Source: Succinivibrio dextrinosolvens DSM 3072 (lineage in GTDB: Bacteria; Pseudomonadota; Gammaproteobacteria; Enterobacterales; Succinivibrionaceae). Taken from it: DNA of 64,000 bases. This document shows positions 43,138 to 53,099 of the stretch, in pieces. The notes under the pieces were generated by a model. It worked only from the letters and a program-made list of their open reading frames with translations, made no database searches and had not been told where the DNA came from. A program made the position numbers and the translations under genes. The stretch is taken from assembly GCF_900167015.1 (NCBI RefSeq), contig NZ_FUXX01000004.1, positions 49,759-113,758 on the forward strand, in the 5' to 3' direction. Within the stretch, counting starts at the first letter, position 1. Each line of letters starts with the position of its first letter.

Positions 43138-45693
43138 TTATTTCTTTACAATCTGGCTTCTTAGAGTCCAGATATTCTCAGCATAATCCCTAATTGATCT
43201 GTCTGAACTGAAGATACCCATAGTTGCAGAGTTAATCATTGCAGCTCTTGCCCACTTGGCCTTATCCTTGAACAGCTTCTGAGCTCTCTGATGAGCTTCC
43301 TTGTAGGATGCAAAATCAGCAAGAACCAAGAAAGGATCACCGTTATTCAGTAATGATGTCTTGATTGATGACAATGCACCTGGCTGACCAGGAGTGAAGA
43401 AGTCTGAATCAAGCCAATCAACAACAGCCTTCAGATCATGATCTGCGTTGTAGTAATCCCATGGATTGTAGCGAGGCTTCAACTCAAGAACCTCATCAAC
43501 ACTCAGACCGAAGATAAAGTTGTTTTCTATACCTGCCTGCTCAACAATCTCAATATTAGCGCCATCCATAGTACCTAAAGTTAGAGCACCATTCATGGAG
43601 AACTTCATATTTGAGGTACCTGAAGCTTCATATCCGGCAGTAGAAATCTGCTCAGAAATATCTGCAGCAGGAATAATCTTTTCAGCAAGACTTACTCTGT
43701 AGTTTGGAAGGAATACAACCTTTAACTTACCCTTAATGCGCAGGTCATTGTTGATCTTCTCGCCAACTGCATTGATTGCGAAAATAATGTCCTTAGCAAG
43801 AGTATATGCAGGAGCAGCCTTAGCACCGAAGATAAATACCTGAGGTACGATATCCTGATCTGGATCTTCAAGCAGACTCTTGTACAGAGACATAATGTAC
43901 AGAAGATTTAAATGCTGACGCTTGTACTCGTGAAGTCTCTTAACCTGAACGTCAAACATTGCGTTAGGATCAACCTCAACACCGGTCAGTTCCTTGATAG
44001 TCTTAGCAAGAGCAACCTTGTTGTCATGCTTAATCTTCATGAAACGATCCTGGTACTCTTTCTTATCAGCATATTTCTTTAATACTTCACACTTATCAAG
44101 ATCTAGAGGCCAATCCTTACCAGCAACATCGTTATATAACTCAGCAAGACCTCTGTTGCATGACAGAATCCAGCGACGTGGAGTTACACCGTTTGTTACG
44201 TTGCAGAACTTGTTTGGCCATAACTGAGCATAATCAGGGAACAGATTCTCTTTAACAAGCTTGGAGTGAATCTTAGCAACGCCGTTAACGTGCTCAGAAG
44301 TAATAACGCATAGGTTTGCCATGCGAACCTTTCTTACTTCACCTTCCTCAATAATGGAAAGTCTAGATTTGATTTCATTGTTTCCAGGCCACTTAGCCTC
44401 AACAGGACCATTCAGGAAGCGGAAGTTAATCTCGTAAATCAGTTCAAGATGACGAGGCAGTAACTTCTCAAAGATATATACAGGCCATTTCTCTAATGCT
44501 TCTGGAAGCAGAGTGTGGTTGGTATAGTTGAATGTCTTTGAGGTAATATCCCATGCCTGATCGTAAGATAAGCCTTCCTCATCAATAAGAAGTCTCATCA
44601 GCTCAGGAATAGCAATGGTTGGATGAGTGTCATTCAGCTGAATAGCAATCTTTGCAGCAAACTCGCTAAAGTCATTATGATGAGATCTCTTATATCTACG
44701 TAAAATATCACGTAGAGAGCATGCGCAGAAGAAGTACTGCTGAGTTAAACGTAATTCCTTACCAGCCTCAGTTGAGTCATTAGGATAAAGAACCTTTGAA
44801 ATAGTTTCTGCCAGTGATTTTTCTGCCTGAGCGTCAACATAACCGCCAGCATTGAAAACGTCCCAGTTGAACTGTTCAGTTGAACGTGATTCCCATAGAC
44901 GCAGAATTGCAACAGATGAACCTCTGTATCCTACAACAGGAATATCCCAAGGTACACCTTTAATCATGCTAGATGGGTGCCATACTGAACACTGTGAGCC
45001 ATCAGGAGCTGTCTGTTTCTCAACATAACCGCCCAATGGTATGTTCTGCACAGACTCAGGTCGACATGCTTCCCAAGGGCAACCGTACTCTCTCCATGAA
45101 TCAGGACGCTCAACCTGCTTACCAGCACGGATTTCCTGTCTGAATAAGCCGTTTTCATAATGAATACCGTAACCTACACAAGGATAATTGCAGGTTGCAA
45201 GTGAATCCATAAAGCAGGCAGCTAGACGACCTAGACCGCCATTACCTAGAGCCATATCAGGCTCTTCCTCGCAAATTTCGTTTATATCTAATCCAAATTC
45301 CTTTAATGCTTCGCGAGCAACATCGAATTTTTCTAGGTTGGTAAGATTATTGATTGTTAATCTTCCCATTAAGAATTCTGCTGATAAATAATGCACTGCA
45401 CGTGTATCATTTTTTGCGTGAGTCTGCTGAGTATCAGTTAAACGACCGAAGATATCCTCATTAACTGTTGCAACTACAGCCTGCCACCATGCTAGTTTAC
45501 TTGCCTTGACAGGTGAAGTACCGATTGTGGTACGCAGATGCTTTTCAACCTGCTCTTTAAATGCCTTTACCTGAGCCTTGTCTACAGTTGCTGTAGTCTG
45601 TGTAGCTGAGGTAGATGTCTTAGCTGCAGCTTTTACAGGAGCTTTTGCCTTAACAGTGGTTTTTGTTGTTTGTTTTTTTGAAGAAGTTGCCAT
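43138..45693 (-). CDS. glgP: Glycogen/maltodextrin phosphorylase with Lys/Ala/Thr-rich N-terminal tail
   Basis: The pyridoxal-phosphate enzyme releases glucose-1-phosphate from alpha-1,4-glucans. ATG 45693 (851 residues) is chosen because GAGGAA precedes it; the frame extends to TTG 45774. Family segments are SAEFLMGRL, GNGGLGRLAACFMDSLAT, NDTHPTIAIPELMR, VKRLHEYKRQ and GTSNMKFSMNGALTLGTMDG, whose lysine binds PLP. The first 40 or so residues (SSKKQTTKTTVKAKAPVKAA and on) are low complexity, like histone H1 or AlgP tails, and are absent from usual phosphorylases (about 815 residues). No other glycogen gene is adjacent. Confidence 0.95.
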   Translation of the reverse strand: MATSSKKQTTKTTVKAKAPVKAAAKTSTSATQTTATVDKAQVKAFKEQVEKHLRTTIGTSPVKASKLAWWQAVVATVNEDIFGRLTDTQQTHAKNDTRAVHYLSAEFLMGRLTINNLTNLEKFDVAREALKEFGLDINEICEEEPDMALGNGGLGRLAACFMDSLATCNYPCVGYGIHYENGLFRQEIRAGKQVERPDSWREYGCPWEACRPESVQNIPLGGYVEKQTAPDGSQCSVWHPSSMIKGVPWDIPVVGYRGSSVAILRLWESRSTEQFNWDVFNAGGYVDAQAEKSLAETISKVLYPNDSTEAGKELRLTQQYFFCACSLRDILRRYKRSHHNDFSEFAAKIAIQLNDTHPTIAIPELMRLLIDEEGLSYDQAWDITSKTFNYTNHTLLPEALEKWPVYIFEKLLPRHLELIYEINFRFLNGPVEAKWPGNNEIKSRLSIIEEGEVRKVRMANLCVITSEHVNGVAKIHSKLVKENLFPDYAQLWPNKFCNVTNGVTPRRWILSCNRGLAELYNDVAGKDWPLDLDKCEVLKKYADKKEYQDRFMKIKHDNKVALAKTIKELTGVEVDPNAMFDVQVKRLHEYKRQHLNLLYIMSLYKSLLEDPDQDIVPQVFIFGAKAAPAYTLAKDIIFAINAVGEKINNDLRIKGKLKVVFLPNYRVSLAEKIIPAADISEQISTAGYEASGTSNMKFSMNGALTLGTMDGANIEIVEQAGIENNFIFGLSVDEVLELKPRYNPWDYYNADHDLKAVVDWLDSDFFTPGQPGALSSIKTSLLNNGDPFLVLADFASYKEAHQRAQKLFKDKAKWARAAMINSATMGIFSSDRSIRDYAENIWTLRSQIVKK

Positions 45694-45922
45694 AAAAAAT
45701 TCCTCTTTAACTCCTTTGGTGTACTCGATTATAACAAAGCGTAAAAACCCGTTCATACTCAAAGTACTACACAATATTAAACCAAAATCGATAATTTTTT
45801 TTGAACTTCCTCTTAATTTTCAAATAATTGTTGCAGCTTAATACTGAAAATTTGAAATTGGCAAAATAAAAAGAAGAAATGAGACGAGAAAAAAAGCTAA
45901 AAATAGTAAAACTAAGGAAAAG

Positions 45923-45937
45923 GTTCCAATATGGAAC
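45923..45937 (-). terminator. Possible weak terminator after flhB
   Basis: GTTCCA (45923-45928) and TGGAAC (45932-45937) form a 6-bp hairpin two bases after the flhB stop. On the minus strand it is followed by CTTTTCCTTAGTTTT. Confidence 0.4.
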
Positions 45938-45939
45938 AT

Positions 45940-47067
45940 TTAGAAGCGAAGTTCGTCAGGTATATACGGATTCATATCCAGATCGCGAGGTCTCTGCTGG
46001 GATTTACCCTCTTTAAAGGCTTTCATGCCCATTACCCAGGCAAGGACCTGAGCTACAGCCTTAAACAGACCTCTTGGAATTTCAGTATCCAGTTCGGTTG
46101 TGTAGTACAAAGAACGGGCAAGAGGAGGAATAGGTATCACAGGAACGTTGGTTTCACGGGCAATCTCTTTAATCTTCTCTGCAATTTCATCAACACCTTT
46201 TGCAACAACCACAGGAGCAAGAGTTCCATTTGGATCGTATGATAAAGCCACAGCATAATGATTAGGGTTGGTTACCACAACATCAGCAGCAGGAACCTTA
46301 GCCATCATACGACGGGCAGCCATCTGAAACTGCAGTTGCTTGATCTTGCCCTTAATCTGAGGATTACCTTCTGTATTCTTATACTCGTCTTTTACTTCCT
46401 GTTTTGTCATTCGAAGCTGCTTTAGGTAATGCCACTTCTGATAAGGAACATCTATAAGCACAATTGGAAGCATCGCGCAAACGACAATAATCATAAACTG
46501 CAAAAGCAGAATCATCGCACGTCTGATAGCGCCGATAGGATCAAGATAGGATAAGGTTAAAACCTCATTGATTCGACCAGACAGAGCGAAATAACAGAAA
46601 GAACCAATAAAGGCTACTTTTAAGATACCTTTTAATAGTTCAACAATTGAGTTTAACGAAAAGATTCTTCCTATACCGTTTATAGGATTTAATTTATCGA
46701 ATTTTGGCTGATAAGCCTCGTGAGAAAAATTAAAGCCACCAACAAAGATATTGCCAAATATACCGCAGAAAAAGAGAATTACAGAAATACAGAGAATAGG
46801 CAGAGCAATTTCGGTAATATTGGCAACAAACAACCTTCGGATTTCATCCTCATAGAAAATCTGATCTCTTGTCAGATTAAAACTATTATTCATGATCTGA
46901 CGAATTGACTTACCGAGCATTCCGGCAAAAGCCCATAGAGAAAGAACACCTGCCAAGAGAACAATAAAGGTCGCAGCTTCCTTTGAACGAGGAACCTGAC
47001 CTTTATTTCTTGCATCACTTAACTTTTTACCTGTCGGTTGTTCTGTTTTTTCGTCGTTGTCTGCCAT
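45940..47067 (-). CDS. flhB: Flagellar type III export protein FlhB
   Basis: FlhB is the export-gate switch protein of the flagellar type III apparatus. The N-terminal EKTEQPTGKKLSDARNKGQVPRSKE is the family signature, followed by four membrane helices and the cytoplasmic domain with EVKDEYKNTEGNPQIKGKIKQLQFQMA. The autocleavage site is NPNH (267-270) rather than the usual NPTH; cleavage is between N and P, so it may still work. Length (375) is normal. No other flagellar gene is in the window; it lies 18 bases after parE. Confidence 0.95.
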   Translation of the reverse strand: MADNDEKTEQPTGKKLSDARNKGQVPRSKEAATFIVLLAGVLSLWAFAGMLGKSIRQIMNNSFNLTRDQIFYEDEIRRLFVANITEIALPILCISVILFFCGIFGNIFVGGFNFSHEAYQPKFDKLNPINGIGRIFSLNSIVELLKGILKVAFIGSFCYFALSGRINEVLTLSYLDPIGAIRRAMILLLQFMIIVVCAMLPIVLIDVPYQKWHYLKQLRMTKQEVKDEYKNTEGNPQIKGKIKQLQFQMAARRMMAKVPAADVVVTNPNHYAVALSYDPNGTLAPVVVAKGVDEIAEKIKEIARETNVPVIPIPPLARSLYYTTELDTEIPRGLFKAVAQVLAWVMGMKAFKEGKSQQRPRDLDMNPYIPDELRF

Positions 47068-47085
47068 ACCTTAAGTTTAGTTTAC

Positions 47086-49002
47086 TTAATCGAGCATTTC
47101 AGCCTTATCACCGTTATTTTCAATCCACTGGCGACGATCAGCGGCTCTCTTGCTGGATAAAAGCATATCCATAAGAGCAAATGTGCCTTCATCTGCATCT
47201 GTTGTCAGAGTTAGCTGCATCAGGCGACGGGATTCAGGAGCAAGAGTTGTTTCTCTTAACTGCTCAGGATTCATCTCACCCAGACCTTTGAATCGCTGGA
47301 TCTTAATGTTTTCCTTTTTTATGCCCTTTCTCAGAAGCTGTTTCTGTTTTACCTCAAGCTCCTCTTCATCTAAGGCATATTCCTTGAGCTTTCCTGAGTC
47401 AATTCTGAAAAGAGGAGGACAGGCAACAAAAACATGTCCTTCACGTACAAGCTGAGTAAAGTGCTTAACAAAAAGGCCGCATAGCAGAGTTCCAATGTGT
47501 AGACCATCGGAGTCCGCATCGGCAAGGATGCAGATCTTGTTGTAGCGTAATCCTTCAAGAGAATCAGCATCCGGCTCAATACCAATAGCAATAGATATAG
47601 CTCTGATTTCCTCTGAAGCCAATGCCTCTGATGATGACTTCTCCCAGGTATTAAGGATCTTTCCACGCAATGGAAGAATTGCCTGACAGCTTGAGTCTCT
47701 TGCCTGTCTTGCTGAACCACCTGCAGAGTCACCCTCTACAATAAAGAGTTCTCCTCTTGAGGGATCTGTTGAAGTACAGTCAACAAGCTTGCCTGGAAGA
47801 GCCGGGCCACGGGTGATTTTTTTACGTTCTACCACCTTAGCAGAATTCTCTCTTTCCCTAGCAGATTCAATGATCAGATTGGCAATAACAGTTGCCTTTT
47901 CAACATTGGCATTAAGCCATAGGGAGAATCGATCGGAAATAATACCATCAACCAGAGCAGCAATGTGTCGAGAAGATAGCTTCTCTTTAGTCTGACCAGC
48001 AAACTGAGGATCTCTCATTTTCAAGGAAATCACATAGCTGCATCTTGACCAGACATCATCAGCAGTAATCTTGATACCACGAGGCAGAAGGTTGTGCAGT
48101 TCACAGAACTCCTTCATCGCTGAGGTAAGTCCGCTTCTGAAGCCATTAACATGAGTACCGCCGTCAACGGTAGGAATAAGGTTTACAAAGGATTCACCGA
48201 TGCAGTGAGTTCCTCGACCTTCCATCTCCCAGCCAACAGCCCATTCAAGCTCTTCATCCTCATTTTTTACAACACCGAAAAATGGAGGCTGAGGCTCAAT
48301 TACTCTGCCCTGAACCTGATTGGTCAGATATGTCTGAAGATTTCCGTTATAGGTCCACTGATCAGTTGTGTTGCGGATTTTATCTATAAAGTTGATGGTC
48401 AGACCTTCGCACAGTACAGCTTTGGCTTTTAATAGATGCTTTAAGGTCTGAACATTAAATTTAATATCGTCAAAATATGGATCATCCGGCCAGAAATGAA
48501 CAGTTGTACCGGTATCTTTTTTTGCGCAGCTTCCAATTACTTCAAGGTTCTGAGACTTCTTGCCATACTCATAAACAATACGGTAAACATTTCCATCACG
48601 CTTTACAGTAGCAGAAAGCTTTTTAGACAGAGCATTTACAACAGATACACCAACACCGTGTAGACCACCTGAGAACTTATAGCTGTCAGAATTAAATTTA
48701 CCGCCAGCATGAAGCTTGGTCAGAATAAGCTCAATTGCAGGGATCTTTTCGACAGGATGCAGATCAACAGGCATACCTCTTCCGTTATCTTCAACCTCTA
48801 AGGATTCATCCTCATAAAGAGTTACATTGATGACGGAAGCAAAACCTGCAACCGCCTCATCCACACTGTTATCTATAACTTCCATACCCAGATGATTTGG
48901 ATTCTGAGTATCGGTGTACATACCTGGTCTTCTACGAACTGGTTCTAAACCTTTCAAAACCTCAATAGAAGCGCCTGTATAATCTTTTACGTTATCTGTC
49001 AT
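47086..49002 (-). CDS. parE: DNA topoisomerase IV subunit B
   Basis: ParE is the ATPase subunit that decatenates chromosomes with ParC. GHKL motifs are EVIDNSVDEA, DNGRGMPVDLHP and GLHGVGVSVVNALS; the TOPRIM part has VEGDSAGGSARQARDSSCQA, LPLRGKILNTWEKSS and ILADADSDGLHI. The ARDxxxQAILPLRGKILN pattern and 638-residue length indicate ParE rather than GyrB (about 800). The nudF-cpdA-yqiA genes lie upstream as in E. coli, with a QseBC pair between. The 272 bases upstream (49003-49274) hold only promoter-like A+T-rich DNA. Confidence 0.97.
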   Translation of the reverse strand: MTDNVKDYTGASIEVLKGLEPVRRRPGMYTDTQNPNHLGMEVIDNSVDEAVAGFASVINVTLYEDESLEVEDNGRGMPVDLHPVEKIPAIELILTKLHAGGKFNSDSYKFSGGLHGVGVSVVNALSKKLSATVKRDGNVYRIVYEYGKKSQNLEVIGSCAKKDTGTTVHFWPDDPYFDDIKFNVQTLKHLLKAKAVLCEGLTINFIDKIRNTTDQWTYNGNLQTYLTNQVQGRVIEPQPPFFGVVKNEDEELEWAVGWEMEGRGTHCIGESFVNLIPTVDGGTHVNGFRSGLTSAMKEFCELHNLLPRGIKITADDVWSRCSYVISLKMRDPQFAGQTKEKLSSRHIAALVDGIISDRFSLWLNANVEKATVIANLIIESARERENSAKVVERKKITRGPALPGKLVDCTSTDPSRGELFIVEGDSAGGSARQARDSSCQAILPLRGKILNTWEKSSSEALASEEIRAISIAIGIEPDADSLEGLRYNKICILADADSDGLHIGTLLCGLFVKHFTQLVREGHVFVACPPLFRIDSGKLKEYALDEEELEVKQKQLLRKGIKKENIKIQRFKGLGEMNPEQLRETTLAPESRRLMQLTLTTDADEGTFALMDMLLSSKRAADRRQWIENNGDKAEMLD

Positions 49003-49274
49003 ATAAATCTAATGTATGTATATCTTTGCAAATTAATAATCATTTCCATTTTAGCAAAAAGCATGGATAAAAGCACATTAGCGAGAATTAGATATATCTA
49101 GCAAAACGCTTAAATTTCAATTGGGAAAATAAATTCATCATCAAAATAGATTATTCAGATCTTGCTGACAGAAAAAAAGATTGGAATACAGTCTCGATTT
49201 TTTATGATTCAGGCAATTAGAACATAAAGTAGAAATAGCCTAGCAATGAACTTTTATCCAAAGGTTGTCTGAAG

Positions 49275-50705
49275 CTAAGCAAAATTACGCTTAGGAATGG
49301 TAACAGCAGCTCTTAGACCACCCTTATTACGATTTGAAAGTTCAATTCTTCCGTTGATCTCGTCGCAGGCAGATTTAACAATTGAAAGACCTAGTCCTGT
49401 ACCTTCGACCTTAGCAGAATCTCCGCCAACTCGATAGAAGGCATTAAATACCAAATCAAGATCTTTTTGAAGTAAACCAGGACCAGTGTCATCAACGTAA
49501 ATGGTAACAACTTTCTTGTCGGCACTCTCAGAACAAGAAAGATCACATCTTCCTCCATCAGGAGTGTACTTTAGAGCGTTTGAAACCAGATTGGTAACGA
49601 TGGTCTTAACATTGGTTCTATCGGTATAGACCTGAATGTCGCATTCACCTTCAAGACCTAAATCAATATTCTTCCTATCTGCAATGAAGCCGATTTCATC
49701 AATAACCTCAACAAATATCTCCTTTATAGAGAAATTCTGAAGCTTCAAAACATGTCCACACTGAGAACGGGCATATTCCAAAAGGTTATTGGTAAGGGTT
49801 CTCTGTCTTGCAATAGCCTGTTTAAGCTGACTCATCTTTTCAGCTTCCTCATGTGGAAGATCTCCCTCATGAATTGCCTGAGCCTGAAGAGAAATTGCGG
49901 TTAAAGGAGTTCTAAGCTCATGAGCTGCATCAGCAATAAAGCGACGTTCATTCTGCATTACTCCCTGAGTCTTAGTAAACAGACGGTTAATGGACTCAAT
50001 GAAGATATCAAGCTCTGATGGCAGCTTTGTTGCTCTGATTGGAGAAAGATCATTGTGCTTTCTAGCATCAAGCTCAGAAGCAACCTTCTTGACTGGTCTG
50101 AAAATGACATTAACAAGAAAAATAGTACTTGGAACGTAGATAATCAGAAGCAGCAGGAACTCACTTAAAGAGTGAAGTAAAGCCTGATTAACAACTTCAT
50201 CTAGAAGATCATAAGAGCGGGCAACAACAAAACGAATACCTGCCTTGTTGGTTGAAACATACGCTCTAACACGTTTATCCTTAATAAGAACGGTATAAAT
50301 GCCATCCTCAATCATTGAAGGAAAATAAAAGGTTTCACCTGGCTGCGCAAACAGAGGGGCAACCATGATTTCCTGATGCTTATCAAAAAGATCATTCAGT
50401 GAAGGCATTGGAAGAAGCGATGACTGTGAACCGTGATGAGGAAATAAAAGATTTCCGTTTAAATCACGAAAGATTCTTCTTCTAAGAGATGGACCTTCCC
50501 AGGATTTAGGAAGCATAACATCATAATTGACAATAACACTTGCTATCTGAGCAAGCTCCTCATCAATAAACGATGCTGCCTCAATCTTGGTTTTGTTGTA
50601 TGAACGATAACAGCTAAAGCCTGTATAAACGATACCAATAATAGTCAGAGCAACGCAAAGCTTTAAGCGCAGAGACCTTATTAGTTTCCCTTTATTACCT
50701 TCCAA
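49275..50705 (-). CDS. qseC: QseC-like sensor histidine kinase
   Basis: The 476-residue inner-membrane kinase has two helices (about 15-32 and 180-203) bounding a periplasmic sensor region. The HisKA box is FIADAAHELRTPLTAISLQA, followed by N box LVSNALKYTPDGG, D-box VDDTGPGL and GTGLGLSIV. The order regulator-kinase and the location upstream of parE resemble QseBC/PmrAB. The start is a TTG inside the regulator gene, giving a 25-base overlap and coupled translation. The signal is not known. Confidence 0.88.
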   Translation of the reverse strand: MEGNKGKLIRSLRLKLCVALTIIGIVYTGFSCYRSYNKTKIEAASFIDEELAQIASVIVNYDVMLPKSWEGPSLRRRIFRDLNGNLLFPHHGSQSSLLPMPSLNDLFDKHQEIMVAPLFAQPGETFYFPSMIEDGIYTVLIKDKRVRAYVSTNKAGIRFVVARSYDLLDEVVNQALLHSLSEFLLLLIIYVPSTIFLVNVIFRPVKKVASELDARKHNDLSPIRATKLPSELDIFIESINRLFTKTQGVMQNERRFIADAAHELRTPLTAISLQAQAIHEGDLPHEEAEKMSQLKQAIARQRTLTNNLLEYARSQCGHVLKLQNFSIKEIFVEVIDEIGFIADRKNIDLGLEGECDIQVYTDRTNVKTIVTNLVSNALKYTPDGGRCDLSCSESADKKVVTIYVDDTGPGLLQKDLDLVFNAFYRVGGDSAKVEGTGLGLSIVKSACDEINGRIELSNRNKGGLRAAVTIPKRNFA

Positions 50706-51361
50706 CCTACACCTCTGACATTTTTAATATTTGCAGAGCCAACCTTTTTGCGCAGGTTGTGAATGATAAACTCGATCGCATTTGATTCAACTTCTTCACC
50801 AAATGCATAAATCTTGTCTTCAAGAGTCTCTCTTGATAAAACAGCGCCCGGACGACGTAGTAATGCCTCAAGCAGAGAGTATTCACGGGATGTTAGAGGA
50901 CAGTGGCTTAATACACCGGCTTCGTCCTTAACCATAACCTCATGGGTTACAGGATCCAGGGTTAAAGTGCCGTTAGTAAAAGAAACCACATCATTAGAAT
51001 TTGCACTTCGTCTTGTAACTGCTCTGATTCGAGCAAGAAGCTCAGTAAGATCAAAAGGTTTGACCACGTAATCGTCAGCGCCTACATCTAGGCCCTGAAT
51101 ACGGTCATCAAGACCATCACGTGCTGTAATAATTATTACAGGAGTAAATATGCTTTCAGAACGCCATGTTTTTAAAAGCTGAACACCGTCAATTCCTGGC
51201 AGACCAAGATCGAGAAGGATACAGTCATAGCTGATATCCTTAGGAGCATAAAGAGCCTGGTTACCATCAGAAACACAATCAACAGCATAAGCACTTGACT
51301 TAAGACTGTTCTCAAGTGCATTTGAAATCAATGGATCATCTTCAACAACTAAAATGCGCAT
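50681..51361 (-). CDS. qseB: QseB-like OmpR-family response regulator
   Basis: The receiver domain begins MRILVVEDDPLISNALE and has the phospho-acceptor aspartate in CILLDLGLPGIDG, with VVKPFDL near the end. The C-terminal winged helix has LTSREYSLLEALLRRPGAVLSRE and FIIHNLRKKVG, followed by VRGVGWKV. ATG 51361 fits GGGA spacing better than ATG 51367. It is cotranscribed with the kinase gene. OmpR-type regulators of this group act on envelope, virulence or metal-response genes; the target here is unknown. Confidence 0.93.
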   Translation of the reverse strand: MRILVVEDDPLISNALENSLKSSAYAVDCVSDGNQALYAPKDISYDCILLDLGLPGIDGVQLLKTWRSESIFTPVIIITARDGLDDRIQGLDVGADDYVVKPFDLTELLARIRAVTRRSANSNDVVSFTNGTLTLDPVTHEVMVKDEAGVLSHCPLTSREYSLLEALLRRPGAVLSRETLEDKIYAFGEEVESNAIEFIIHNLRKKVGSANIKNVRGVGWKVIKGN

Positions 51362-51471
51362 AATCATCCCACATATTATTTAACCCTATTATTATGTTAC
51401 AACAAACTTAGGATAAATTTAGCAAGAAGATTAGAAAACCGGATGGAGCGCAGGGAGAAAAGGACAATACT

Positions 51472-52059
51472 TTATTTTTCCTCAAAGAATTTCAGTATTT
51501 TTCCTATCTTACTTTCAAAATTGTCATAGCGATGAGAGCCACCTTCCTCTACATCAACATCAATATCCTTAAAAAAATCAAGAGAATATCTGTAATCTAA
51601 AACCTCATCCCCTGTCTGCAGAAGAACCATGGTCTTATCCTTAAGATATGAAGGAAGTTCTTTTTCAAGTTTTTCAACGTAGGCAACGGCTTCAGGACGA
51701 ACCACAAAAGATTCTCCGCTGTCAAAATTGGTTAGAGTCTTTCCGATATACCCCATTTTCTTAATCCAGGCTGAAGGATACAGGCATGGATTTATGAGAG
51801 CAATCTTAAGATCAAAACGAACAGAAAGAATAATTGAAAGAAATCCGCCAAGAGAACTGCCTATAAGAAAAGGTTTTACTCCGGAATAAAGATCTTTTTT
51901 TATTATTTCACTCAGACTTTCAACACTGTATTCAAGATCATCGGGATAGTCTACGGACTGAAATTCAATATCAGAATAATTCCCAAGCTCCCGTCTCAGG
52001 ATCTGGGCCTTCTGAGCATTTGATGTAGAAAGAAAACCATGAATATAAATGATTTTCAT
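51472..52059 (-). CDS. yqiA: YqiA-family alpha/beta-hydrolase esterase
   Basis: YqiA hydrolyses palmitoyl-CoA and short esters in E. coli; its physiological substrate is unclear. The 195-residue fold shows IIYIHGFLSTSNAQKA, nucleophile elbow GSSLGG, acid segment TGDEVLDY and catalytic histidine in GGSHRYDNF. It starts within the cpdA stop (overlap of one base), as in the E. coli cpdA-yqiA-parE order. Confidence 0.93.
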   Translation of the reverse strand: MKIIYIHGFLSTSNAQKAQILRRELGNYSDIEFQSVDYPDDLEYSVESLSEIIKKDLYSGVKPFLIGSSLGGFLSIILSVRFDLKIALINPCLYPSAWIKKMGYIGKTLTNFDSGESFVVRPEAVAYVEKLEKELPSYLKDKTMVLLQTGDEVLDYRYSLDFFKDIDVDVEEGGSHRYDNFESKIGKILKFFEEK

Positions 52060-52883
52060 TAATATCCCTCTACATCATGATTTGGGATAAAGACGTTATT
52101 CTGAAGTCTGTAAACCTGAGTATCAATATTGCCATCAGGATAAAAAGTCAGATATCTCCATCCAGGGGCTAGATTATCCAGAGAGAAATCACTGGACAAC
52201 GGTGTAAACTGAATTGATGTAGATGGGGATGCTATATAACGGATATTATGATCATACATGTCAAATTCCTGATGAACATGACCTGTAAGAACCAGTTTTA
52301 AATTAGGAACACGTCGCATGTATGCATTGAATTCATCACGATTATGCATTGTCTGCGTATCAAGCCAGGCTGAATGAACCAGTTGCGGCATGTGATGAAC
52401 AAGAACAGCCATGAACTGATCTGGATTTCTCTGTGAACAGAAGCCAGTGTAATCAAGCTGTCTTCTTTCTATCCAGCCATGAGGAACAGCGTATACCTCA
52501 GAATTCAGGAATACAAACTGCCATCTAGGAGTAATAACATTTTTTGCAATATTAACCCCAAGATCCTCAAAGATTCTATACATAAGAGGACCATCATCAT
52601 GGTTTCCAGGCAGGAAGAATACAGGTTTTTCCAGAACAGAAATTATAGAAGCGAAGTGTTGATATGAGGTTGCAGAATAATCTTGACTGATATCACCGGT
52701 AAAGGCGATAAAGTCATATTCAAAATTCTGCTCTTTAATGGCCTGAACTGTAGCTTTAAAACTCTCAGACGTATTTACCCCTAACAGATCTTTTTCAGGA
52801 TCAGCAAACAAATGACAATCAGAAATCTGAAGAACTCTGACTGTACCATCGCCTGCTTTAGGAGTTAAGTACCGAGGGGCCAT
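52059..52883 (-). CDS. cpdA: 3',5'-cyclic-AMP phosphodiesterase CpdA
   Basis: CpdA, a class III metallophosphodiesterase, lowers cAMP. The metal-binding motifs are ISDCHLFAD, FTGDISQD, LPGNHDD, VLVHHMP and LTGHVHQEFD. Its 274 residues match E. coli CpdA (275). It lies upstream of yqiA with a one-base overlap. In E. coli yqiB lies between nudF and cpdA; here a 216-base gap replaces it. Confidence 0.95.
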   Translation of the reverse strand: MAPRYLTPKAGDGTVRVLQISDCHLFADPEKDLLGVNTSESFKATVQAIKEQNFEYDFIAFTGDISQDYSATSYQHFASIISVLEKPVFFLPGNHDDGPLMYRIFEDLGVNIAKNVITPRWQFVFLNSEVYAVPHGWIERRQLDYTGFCSQRNPDQFMAVLVHHMPQLVHSAWLDTQTMHNRDEFNAYMRRVPNLKLVLTGHVHQEFDMYDHNIRYIASPSTSIQFTPLSSDFSLDNLAPGWRYLTFYPDGNIDTQVYRLQNNVFIPNHDVEGY

Positions 52884-52975
52884 TGTTGTTAACCTTATCT
52901 TTGTTTTAACACTATATTAGTTATTCTAATAAAAAATGAACCTTTATAACGTAATCGCTAGCTCATTTTTAGAAA

Positions 52976-53015
52976 ATTGGTACTTTTTTACAAAAGTATA
53001 TTGATTAGTACCAAT
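52976..53015 (-). repeat. 9-bp inverted repeat in the nudF-cpdA gap
   Basis: ATTGGTACT (52976-52984) and AGTACCAAT (53007-53015) are perfect inverted copies 22 bases apart. Inside, TACTTTT (52981-52987) can pair with AAAAGTA (52992-52998), overlapping the first arm. The element could be a regulator site or an RNA switch for cpdA-yqiA. Confidence 0.45.
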
Positions 53016-53099
53016 GTACTTCTTCTTTTGAATTTAAAAAGTTAGGCAATTCTATAGGAAAAGACAAATTTTTTAAACCCTCTGTACCAAAAATGTGAT

